This document shows, piece after piece, positions 1 to 5,294 of a DNA stretch of 8,879 nucleotides (position 1 is its first letter; each line of letters starts with the position of its first letter). A program made the translations under genes and the position numbers. The notes beneath the pieces are model-generated. The model did not search any database. It was given only the letters and a program-made list of their open reading frames with translations, and was not told the DNA's origin. Origin of the DNA: CAIKMD01 sp035533255 (GTDB lineage Bacteria > Pseudomonadota > Alphaproteobacteria > ATCC43930 > CGMCC-115725). Where the stretch lies: the NCBI GenBank assembly GCA_035533255.1, contig DATLUE010000354.1, forward strand, positions 1 through 8,879, given 5' to 3'.

Positions 1-7
1 GCTCGCA

Positions 8-37
8 CCCTCTCCCCCCGCAAGCGGGCGGAGAGGG
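8..37. repeat. Palindromic intergenic repeat (14-bp hairpin)
   Basis: A near-perfect inverted repeat. The arm CCCTCTCC-C-CCCGC pairs with GCGGG-C-GGAGAGGG around an AA centre, with 13 of 14 pairs matching and one C/C mismatch. From memory this 'ccctctcccc-cgc…gcg-ggagaggg' palindrome is a common dispersed repeat in alphaproteobacterial intergenic DNA. It ends 22 bp before the ATPase start codon and has no T-tract, so it is not a textbook intrinsic terminator, though it could still act on the transcript from upstream. Confidence 0.7.
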
Positions 38-59
38 CATGTTTTATCGTTCGCGTTAA

Positions 60-842
60 ATGCTCCGCGTCTCCGGCCTCGCACTCTCTTATGGCGCGAC
101 GCCGGTGCTCGAGGGCGTCGGCATGGAGGTCGAGGACGGCGAGTTCGTCAGCCTGGTCGGCCCCTCGGGCTCGGGCAAGAGCACCGTCCTGCGCGCGATC
201 ATCGGCTTGCAGAAGCCGTCGGCCGGCACGGTCGAGCTTGGCGTCGACAAGCGCGACATCGGCTTTCTCTTTCAGGACGATGCGCTGCTGCCGTGGCGGC
301 GCGCGGCAGAGAATGTCGCGCTCGGCCTCCGGCTGCGCGGCATGGGCAAGCACGAAGCGCTGGCGCGCGCCGAGGAATGGCTTGAGCGCTTGGGGCTAAA
401 AGGCCTGGGCCAGCGCTACCCGCGCGAGCTGTCGGGCGGCCAGCGCAAGCGCGTCGCGATCGCCCAGGTGCTGGCGCTCGAGCCGCAATTGCTGCTGATG
501 GACGAGCCGTTCTCGGCGCTCGACGCGATCACCCGCGCGCGCCTCTCGCAGGATTTGCTGAAGCTGGTCGAAGGCAGGCGCCTCAGCGTGCTCTTGGTGA
601 CGCATGATCTCGAAGAAGCGCTCGCCCTCTCCGACAACGTCTATCTCTTGTCGCGCGGACCCAAGGCGCGGATCGCCGGGCAATATCCGGTGCCGATCCC
701 GCGCCCGCGCGACGTGATCAAGGCGCGCACCCATCCGGAATTTGGGCCGCTGTTGGAGCGCATCTGGCAGAATCTGTCGCGCGAAGTGGTCGGCGAGCCG
801 GGAAGCGAGGATCAATGGGCCGGATTTTCGATCGGCCTCTAA
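60..842 (+). CDS. ABC transporter ATP-binding protein, NitT/TauT/SsuB type
   Basis: Cytoplasmic ATPase subunit of an ABC importer, 260 aa, the usual length for the nitrate/sulfonate/taurine (SsuB/TauB/NrtD-like) family. Motifs in order: Walker A GPSGSGKST at residues 34-42; Q-loop Gln72 followed by the LLPWR segment (76-80) typical of this subfamily; signature LSGGQ 124-128; Walker B LLLMDEP 144-150 with Asp148 and Glu149; D-loop SALDA 152-156; switch His181. All catalytic residues are present. An in-frame TAA directly abuts the ATG (TAAATG), so the start cannot move upstream. No clear Shine-Dalgarno is visible, so initiation may be weak, leaderless or coupled to something upstream. The last 28 bp overlap the permease gene, so the two are co-transcribed and probably translationally coupled. 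The substrate (nitrate, sulfonate, taurine, pyrimidine precursor or other) cannot be told from the ATPase. Confidence 0.95.
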   Translation: MLRVSGLALSYGATPVLEGVGMEVEDGEFVSLVGPSGSGKSTVLRAIIGLQKPSAGTVELGVDKRDIGFLFQDDALLPWRRAAENVALGLRLRGMGKHEALARAEEWLERLGLKGLGQRYPRELSGGQRKRVAIAQVLALEPQLLLMDEPFSALDAITRARLSQDLLKLVEGRRLSVLLVTHDLEEALALSDNVYLLSRGPKARIAGQYPVPIPRPRDVIKARTHPEFGPLLERIWQNLSREVVGEPGSEDQWAGFSIGL

Positions 843-1573
843 CGCGCCAGCTCATCGGCCTCGCGGTGCTGCTGGCGGCGTGGCAAGCGGCGGCGAATGC
901 CGGCTGGCTCAACCCGCTTTATATGCCCTCGCCGGTGAAGATCGGCGCTGCGCTGGCGACGCTGTTCGGCACCGGCTTGATCTGGCCGCATCTGATCGCG
1001 ACCTTCACCGCGGCGCTGGGCGGGCTGGCGCTCGGCGTCGGCGTTGGCGTCGTGCTCGGCGCCGCGGCGGCGATCGTGCCGGTGATCGCCGAGCTGCTCG
1101 AGCCGGTGATGATCATGCTCAACGCGGTGCCGCGCGTGGTGCTGGCGCCCTTGTTCGTCATCTGGCTCGGCATCGGCCTTGCCAGCAAGATCGCATTGTC
1201 TTTCATCCTCGTGACGGTGCTGATCTTTTTCACGGTCTATACCGGCATCCGCCAGGTCGACCGCAAGCTGGTCGAGCGCGTCATCACCCTCGGCGGCGGC
1301 CGCGGCACCTTGCTGCGCGAGGTCTATCTGCCGTCGGTGACGGCCTGGGTGCTGGGCAATCTCAAAGTCGCCGTGGGCTTCGCCTTCACCGGCGCCGTGG
1401 TCGGCGAATTCGTCGCCGCCACCAAGGGCCTCGGCTATCTCCTCTCTTTCGCGCAAAGCACCTACAACGCCGCGCTGATGATGGCGCTGGTGCTGGTGAT
1501 CATGGTGTTCGTGCTGATGATCTTCATCGCCTCGGAATGGCTCGAGAAGCGGCTGACACGGTGGCGGGGGTAG
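815..1573 (+). CDS. ABC transporter permease, NitT/TauT/SsuC type (BPD_transp_1)
   Basis: Inner-membrane channel subunit of the same importer, 252 aa, a normal length for the SsuC/TauC family. Six or so hydrophobic segments are visible, with the first at about residues 11-28 after a short basic N-terminus (MGRIFDRPLTRQ). The family segment NAVPRVVLAPLFVIWLGIG lies at 103-121. The EAA loop that docks on the ATPase is at about 157-174 (ITLGGGRGTLLREVYLPS), followed by VGFAFTGAVVGEF at 187-199. The start at 815 is supported by GAGG at 807-810, four bases upstream, and the gene begins inside the 3' end of the ATPase gene. After the stop at 1573 come repeat elements and then genes on the other strand, so this operon ends here. 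Its periplasmic binding protein is not in the window and is probably upstream of base 1 or elsewhere. Confidence 0.94.
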   Translation: MGRIFDRPLTRQLIGLAVLLAAWQAAANAGWLNPLYMPSPVKIGAALATLFGTGLIWPHLIATFTAALGGLALGVGVGVVLGAAAAIVPVIAELLEPVMIMLNAVPRVVLAPLFVIWLGIGLASKIALSFILVTVLIFFTVYTGIRQVDRKLVERVITLGGGRGTLLREVYLPSVTAWVLGNLKVAVGFAFTGAVVGEFVAATKGLGYLLSFAQSTYNAALMMALVLVIMVFVLMIFIASEWLEKRLTRWRG

Positions 1574-1592
1574 ACCCGCATCAAATCTTTTC

Positions 1593-1684
1593 GTCGTCCC
1601 CGCGCCCTTCGGCAAGCTCAGGAGCGGGGACCCAGGGCAACACACGAGTCCGTTCTCCTGGATTCCCGCTTGCGCGGGAATGAC
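1593..1684. repeat. REP-like mosaic element A (two hairpins)
   Basis: Starts with GTC (1593-1595) and ends with GAC (1682-1684). It holds two stems: an 8-bp stem GTCCCCGC (1596-1603) with GCGGGGAC (1624-1631), and an 8-bp stem ATTCCCGC (1662-1669) with GCGGGAAT (1674-1681) around a TTGC loop. The 20-nt loop of the first stem contains 'cccttcggcaagctcagga', which resembles another dispersed bacterial intergenic motif (cccttcgacaagctcaggg), as if one repeat had inserted in another. It lies between the ends of convergent transcription units and may help end or stabilise both transcripts. The repeat class is recalled, not searched. Confidence 0.75.
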
Positions 1685-1700
1685 AATGAAAAAAATGAAT

Positions 1701-1760
1701 CGTCACCCGCGGACTTGTTCCGCGGGTCCATGGATTGCCGGGACAAGCCCGGCAATGACG
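1701..1760. repeat. REP-like element B (two hairpins)
   Basis: Same design as element A, 16 bp further on. GTC (1702-1704) opens and GAC (1757-1759) closes it. The first stem is ACCCGCGGA (1705-1713) with TCCGCGGGT (1719-1727), 9 bp with a CTTGT loop. The second stem is ATTGCCGGG (1734-1742) with CCCGGCAAT (1748-1756), 9 bp with an ACAAG loop. The core between stems has TGGATT, as in element A, but the stem sequences differ, so A and B are related types rather than identical copies. No T-run follows, so any terminator function would be unconventional. Confidence 0.8.
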
Positions 1761-1781
1761 CGTGAAAAGATGAACTCCGCT

Positions 1782-1850
1782 TTAAGCCGCCGCGTTTGGG
1801 TTGGGACTGGTCTCGGAGGCCGCGATCATCTTATGGGCGAGGCGCAACGC
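1782..1850 (-). pseudogene. Relic of a second sulfatase C-terminus
   Basis: On the minus strand this stretch reads in frame L-R-L-A-H-K and then MIAASETSPNPNAAA plus a TAA stop. It matches the last 21 residues of the intact sulfatase (2401-3990) at 18 of 21 positions, and over 63 bases 52 are identical to 2404-2466. Ten codons differ and seven of those changes are silent, as expected between two once-functional homologous genes. Upstream of the matching part the frame meets TGA within a few codons, so only the tail survives. The relic overlaps the 3' end of the low-GC secreted-protein gene, which reads it in another frame and takes its stop codon from within it. The sequence identity is seen directly; the origin is inferred. 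Confidence 0.75.
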
Positions 1851-2385
1851 GAAGCGACTTCAGCATATTAATTGCTAAGTCGTATGCGCTTTTATTAAAG
1901 CGGTCAGCTTGCCATTGCGTTAGAGCCAGAACGAATAAACGGCTCCCGATTTTACAAAACATATGATTTTCTAAATAGAACGTCTTCGGGCCTACCTCAT
2001 CAGCAGATTTGACGACATATACCTTGCGACAGGAGTCGTCGTTAGCTGCGGCGATATCCACCGTTGCATAACTGATCACACTATCGTCTGGATCTGTTGA
2101 CTTGAAATATGAGAGATAATCATCGTTTGGTACGGTTGAGCTCTCCAGCACATTAATCATTTGTGCGCCTCTTGGAATTATCACTGCTTCGACACGCTGC
2201 CGTGAGCTGATAATGTCCAAATTCTTCGGCGTCGCAGAAATCCTAAACCAGTTATCGGGATAGTGGATGCTAAATCCTGATTCGCTTGCGAAATCCAGCC
2301 ACCTAACTTTCTGCGCGATTGACGAATTTGCGCAAACCAATCCGGCGATAAAACACAAACAGAAAGTGCTTAGGTTCTTTCCCAT
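1831..2385 (-). CDS. Secreted hypothetical protein, PsbP/DUF1795-like
   Basis: 184 aa with a clear Sec signal peptide: MGKN, a hydrophobic stretch to about residue 19, and a likely cleavage near SSIAQ (about residue 25), so the protein is probably periplasmic. The mature part begins with 'SGFSIHYPDNWFRIS', and near the C-terminus has a basic/hydrophobic helix 'YDLAINMLKSLR'. This pattern resembles PsbP-related/DUF1795 small secreted domains; that is recognition by eye only, and no function is known. Two cysteines (in DDSCRKV and HMFCKIG) could form a disulfide. GGAG lies 3 nt before the ATG at 2385, a short spacing, and the gene starts 15 nt after the sulfatase stop. The gene is far more AT-rich and uses different codons from its neighbours, suggesting acquisition from elsewhere. 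The last few codons and the stop come from the relic of a duplicated sulfatase tail read out of frame, so the native C-terminus may have been altered by a few residues. Confidence 0.75.
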   Translation of the reverse strand: MGKNLSTFCLCFIAGLVCANSSIAQKVRWLDFASESGFSIHYPDNWFRISATPKNLDIISSRQRVEAVIIPRGAQMINVLESSTVPNDDYLSYFKSTDPDDSVISYATVDIAAANDDSCRKVYVVKSADEVGPKTFYLENHMFCKIGSRLFVLALTQWQADRFNKSAYDLAINMLKSLRVAPRP

Positions 2386-2400
2386 GATCTCCGCGCCAGG

Positions 2401-3990
2401 TCAGGCCGTCGCGGTCGGGTTGGGGCTGGTCTCCGATACCGCGATCATCTTGTGCGCGAGGCGCAGCAGCAGCGCACCGCGCAGCGCTTGCGCGCTCGGC
2501 TCGTCCCAGAGATTGATCGATTCATCGGGATCGGCGGCGCGATCGTAGAGCTCGCCCCAATCGACGCCGTCGTAGAGGCTGAGGCGATAGCGCCCGGTAA
2601 TCAGCGACCGCGTGCGCGCGCGGCCGGGGATGCCGAGGCCGCCGCGCTGGCCTTCCTCCTCGATCAGCATCTCGTCATAGAGCGGCGCGCCGCTCTCCAT
2701 GAGCGGCCGCATGTCGTGGCCCTGGATGCCGTTGAAGGCCGGGACGCCCGCGCGCGCGAGAATCGTCGGCGCGAGATCGATGGTACCCGCGAACGCGCCG
2801 CTGCGCTGTCCGGGCGGCAGCGCCGGGCCGCGCCAGATGAACGGCACCTGGGTGATGCTGCGGTAATGGATCGGGCCTTTCAGCATGAGCTGGTGATCGC
2901 CCATATAATCGCCGTGATCGGCGGTGAAGATCACCACCGTGTTCTCGGCGAGGCCGAGCGCGTCGAGCCGCGCCAGCACGCGGCCGACGCAATCGTCGAT
3001 GAAGCTGATGAGTCCGTAATTGAGCGCCATCGCCTCGCGCACTTCGCGCTCGGTCGCGGCGAACAGCATCGGCGTATGCTTCACCGCTTTCCCGGCGTCG
3101 CGTTGCGTATGAAGCCACTTCACATGCGGCGGCAGGCGATCGGTCGGCGCGCGAAACGAGCGCGGCAGCTCGACGTTTTCGGGCCGGTACATGTCCCAAT
3201 ATTTGCCCGGCGGCGTATAGGGATGATGCGGATCGGCGAAGGAGCACATCAGGAAAAACGGCTCTCCCGTCGCGGCGTAATCCTCGAGCCGCGCCACCGC
3301 GCGGGTCGCGCAATAGGCGCTGGGATGCAGCTCCGCCGGGATGCGCGTGCGCCAGGCCTGACGGAACTTCGTCAACTCATACTCGGGCGCCGGCGTGGCG
3401 TGTTTCGGGCCGAGCAAATTCTCGGCGCCGGGATGTGCGGCGTTGAGCCAGCGCCGATAATGACCTTGCAGATCGTCGCCGTGCTCGATCGTCAGATCGA
3501 CCGCGTCGAAGCCATAAAACGGCAGATCGACATCATGCGCGGGGTTGGTCGCCCAAGCCGGCGCCCATTCCTGGTCGTAGCGCCCGCCATCGTCGGCGCG
3601 CGCCTCGGTGCCGAGCCGATCCGCCGGATCGGCCGGCCAGAGCGGCGGGTTGCCGGTCATGTTCTGGAGATGCGACTTGCCGATCAGGGCCGTGCGATAG
3701 CCGGCGAGCCGCAAGCGATCGACGAAAGTGGTGCTGGTCAGCGCCAGCGGAATGCCGTTGTGGCGCACGCCGTGGACCGACGGCATCCGCCCGGTCATCA
3801 AGGTCGCGCGATTCGGCATGCAAATCGGGCTCGCGACATAGAACGCGTCGCTGGCAAAGCCCGCGGCGGCGAGCCCGTCGATCTGCGGCGTCTTGACGGT
3901 CTGGTTGCCGTAACAGCCGAGATGATCGCAGCGCAACTGATCGGCGATGAAGAACAGAAAATTGGGCCGGTCGCCCCGCGTCGCGGCCAT
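2401..3990 (-). CDS. Sulfatase-family hydrolase (formylglycine type)
   Basis: 529 aa, cytoplasmic (no signal peptide; starts MAATRGDRPNFLFFIADQLR). It belongs to the alkaline-phosphatase-superfamily sulfatases, which hydrolyse sulfate esters or, in some branches, phosphonate/phosphate esters. The catalytic Cys57 sits in C-x-P-x-R (CMPNR, 57-61) followed by ATLMTGR, so maturation needs a formylglycine-generating activity encoded elsewhere. Metal ligands: Asp17-Gln18 at the N-terminus and Asp358-His359 in TADHGD. Other active-site residues: Lys105 and His107 (GKSHL), the PHHP motif at 254-257, and Lys371 after GDHQLML. The DQ pair plus the GDH…K block is seen in choline-sulfatase and phosphonate-monoester-hydrolase branches; the retained Lys105/His107 favours a true sulfatase. 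The C-terminus has the usual ELYDRAADPDE segment. The ATG is 4 nt after the stop of the TIGR01244 gene, so the two are co-transcribed. The substrate is not determinable here. A second, relic copy of its tail lies at 1782-1850. Confidence 0.93.
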   Translation of the reverse strand: MAATRGDRPNFLFFIADQLRCDHLGCYGNQTVKTPQIDGLAAAGFASDAFYVASPICMPNRATLMTGRMPSVHGVRHNGIPLALTSTTFVDRLRLAGYRTALIGKSHLQNMTGNPPLWPADPADRLGTEARADDGGRYDQEWAPAWATNPAHDVDLPFYGFDAVDLTIEHGDDLQGHYRRWLNAAHPGAENLLGPKHATPAPEYELTKFRQAWRTRIPAELHPSAYCATRAVARLEDYAATGEPFFLMCSFADPHHPYTPPGKYWDMYRPENVELPRSFRAPTDRLPPHVKWLHTQRDAGKAVKHTPMLFAATEREVREAMALNYGLISFIDDCVGRVLARLDALGLAENTVVIFTADHGDYMGDHQLMLKGPIHYRSITQVPFIWRGPALPPGQRSGAFAGTIDLAPTILARAGVPAFNGIQGHDMRPLMESGAPLYDEMLIEEEGQRGGLGIPGRARTRSLITGRYRLSLYDGVDWGELYDRAADPDESINLWDEPSAQALRGALLLRLAHKMIAVSETSPNPTATA

Positions 3991-3994
3991 CGGC

Positions 3995-4432
3995 TTACTT
4001 TTCCGCCTGGAGCTTTTCCGCGAGCATCGGCAGCGCGCGGATGTCGTAGCCCTTGGCCGCGGCTTCGGCGACCAGCGCTAAGGGGCTCGCGCCGTCATTG
4101 AGCACGCGGGTCAGCGCATACATCAGATAGCAGCGCGTGCCGCTGCGGCAATGGGCGAGGATCGGCTTGCCCTCGCGCAGCAGCAGGGTCTGGAAATCAT
4201 GCACGTCCTGGCGCGAGATCGCCGAGGAGACGATCGGCTGATAGACATAGCCGAGGCCCTGTTTCTTCGCCTCGGCCGCGGCGGTCAGGTGATCGAGCTG
4301 CCCCGGCTCTTCATTGTCGGGGCGGTTGTTGACGATCGTCGCATATCCGCTCTTGGCAAAGGCGGCGAGATCGGCGAGCGCGATCTGCGCGGCAACGCTG
4401 AGCTGGTCGTTGATCTTGGTGGGCTCGGTCAT
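3995..4432 (-). CDS. TIGR01244/DUF442 family protein (Cys-phosphatase fold)
   Basis: 145 aa cytoplasmic protein with the dual-specificity-phosphatase-like P-loop HC-x5-R: His94-Cys95-RSGT-Arg100, preceded by the beta strand GKPILA. The N-terminal segment 'IVNNRPDNEEPGQ' (33-45) is a hallmark of the TIGR01244/DUF442 group, also found as the N-terminal domain of Blh-type persulfide-metabolism proteins; databases call members 'sulfur transferase' or 'phosphatase family'. The biochemical role (phosphatase or persulfide handling through Cys95) is unproven. The start at 4432 is supported by a strong Shine-Dalgarno, GGAGG, five bases upstream. It is the first gene of a minus-strand row ending with the sulfatase and the secreted protein, which hints at a sulfur-related role by association only. 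Asp40 or Asp76 could be the general acid. Confidence 0.88.
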   Translation of the reverse strand: MTEPTKINDQLSVAAQIALADLAAFAKSGYATIVNNRPDNEEPGQLDHLTAAAEAKKQGLGYVYQPIVSSAISRQDVHDFQTLLLREGKPILAHCRSGTRCYLMYALTRVLNDGASPLALVAEAAAKGYDIRALPMLAEKLQAEK

Positions 4433-4437
4433 GAAGG

Positions 4438-4442
4438 CCTCC
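4438..4442 (-). promoter_or_regulatory. Shine-Dalgarno for the TIGR01244 gene
   Basis: The minus strand reads GGAGG with five bases (CCTTC) before the ATG at 4432. It is the strongest ribosome-binding site in the window and fixes this start. Confidence 0.75.
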
Positions 4443-4607
4443 GCTCGGTTTTGCGGGAGGATAGCCCAAACAGCGCCGCCGCACGATCCCGGCGCCCGGC
4501 TGGTCGCGTTTTAGCCACAGTTTCGCCGCAATCGGGTCCAATCCTTAAATCCATGACCCGCGAGATCGGCGCGGGGCCGTGCCATTACGCCCCGGCCGCG
4601 CGGGAGA

Positions 4608-4613
4608 AAGGGA
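4608..4613 (+). promoter_or_regulatory. Shine-Dalgarno that sets the CBS gene start
   Basis: AAGGGA lies seven bases before the ATG at 4621, with GGGAG just upstream at 4602-4606. The alternative in-frame ATG at 4579 would put both purine runs inside the coding region and add a 14-residue Arg/Pro-rich leader not expected for the family, so 4621 is preferred. Confidence 0.65.
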
Positions 4614-4620
4614 AACGGCC

Positions 4621-5052
4621 ATGAATGTCGAGACGATTTTGCGCACCAAGGGACGGAGCGTCACCATTGTCGCGCCCGATGCCCGCATCGCCGCGGCGGT
4701 GGCGTTGTTGCGCCGGCATGCGATCGGCGCGCTGGTGGTCAGCCGCGACGGCAAGGCGATCGATGGCATCCTATCGGAGCGCGACGTGGTTGCCGCGCTG
4801 GCCGATCGCGGCGCCGCCGTGCTCGAGCTTTCGGTCGCCGAATTGATGAGCCGGCAAGTCGTCACCTGCCGCATCGGGGATAGCATCGCCGATCTCGCGG
4901 CGCTGATGACCGAGCGGCGCATCCGCCATCTGCCGGTGGTCGAGCGCGGCGAGCTGGTCGGCATCGTCAGCATCGGCGACGTGGTGAAGCACCGCATCGA
5001 CGAGGTGGTCGAGGAAGCGAGCTCGATGCGCGAGTTCATCGCCAGCGCCTGA
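4621..5052 (+). CDS. Stand-alone CBS-domain pair protein
   Basis: 143 aa cytoplasmic protein made of two CBS domains and little else, the common alphaproteobacterial 'CBS domain-containing protein' starting with a VETILRTKG-like lead. CBS1 spans roughly residues 8-65 with GILSERDVV (49-57). CBS2 spans about 74-130 with IRHLPVVERGELVGIVSIGDVVKHRI, Ser117 and Asp120 in the nucleotide-binding position. Such pairs usually form a Bateman module that binds adenosine nucleotides (AMP/ATP/NAD or similar) and act as sensors; the partner here is unknown. It is divergent from the TIGR01244 gene (188 bp apart) and lies 242 bp upstream of the CLC gene, which carries its own CBS pair. The 242-bp gap argues against tight co-translation, though co-transcription is possible. 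Confidence 0.9.
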   Translation: MNVETILRTKGRSVTIVAPDARIAAAVALLRRHAIGALVVSRDGKAIDGILSERDVVAALADRGAAVLELSVAELMSRQVVTCRIGDSIADLAALMTERRIRHLPVVERGELVGIVSIGDVVKHRIDEVVEEASSMREFIASA

Positions 5053-5294
5053 TCGCGCGCCGTCTCGATCGTCTTTGCGACGTCCGCACCGTGGCGCAAG
5101 GCTGGCCTTGCCCGGCCGCGATCTCGTATCGCTTGTCGGGGCGTCACAAAGACCCGCTGAAATAGGAATCTCAAATCGCGGCAAAATCGCACGCCAATCT
5201 GGTGTTCGCTTAGCCGCGGCAGCATAATCGGCAACCGACCGGCGCGCAGCCGGCTCGTTCGTTTTTGAGTCCGTTGCTTTCTTTGGGCCGAATC

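Noticed and set aside
1782..2469. Insertion sequence or composite transposon bounded by the direct repeats
   Set aside because: There is no transposase or terminal inverted repeat, and the repeats are in-frame sulfatase tails with silent divergence, which fits homologous recombination better.
2452..4101. 549-codon open frame antisense to the sulfatase
   Set aside because: It mirrors the codon structure of a well-supported sulfatase in high-GC DNA. Its protein is Arg/Ala-rich, low-complexity and has no recognisable domain.
4433..4620. Sigma-70-like promoters in the divergent region (for example minus-strand TTGGAC near 4530, or TATCCT near 4460)
   Set aside because: Hexamers are partial matches with poor spacing. 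A divergent promoter region is likely here, but I cannot place the boxes.
5096..5111. GCAAGG-CTGG-CCTTGC hairpin after the CBS gene as a terminator
   Set aside because: Only six base pairs and no following T-tract.
5265..5294. TTG start adding ten residues to the CLC protein
   Set aside because: Rare start codon with no purine run upstream. The ATG at 5295 gives a normal N-terminus.
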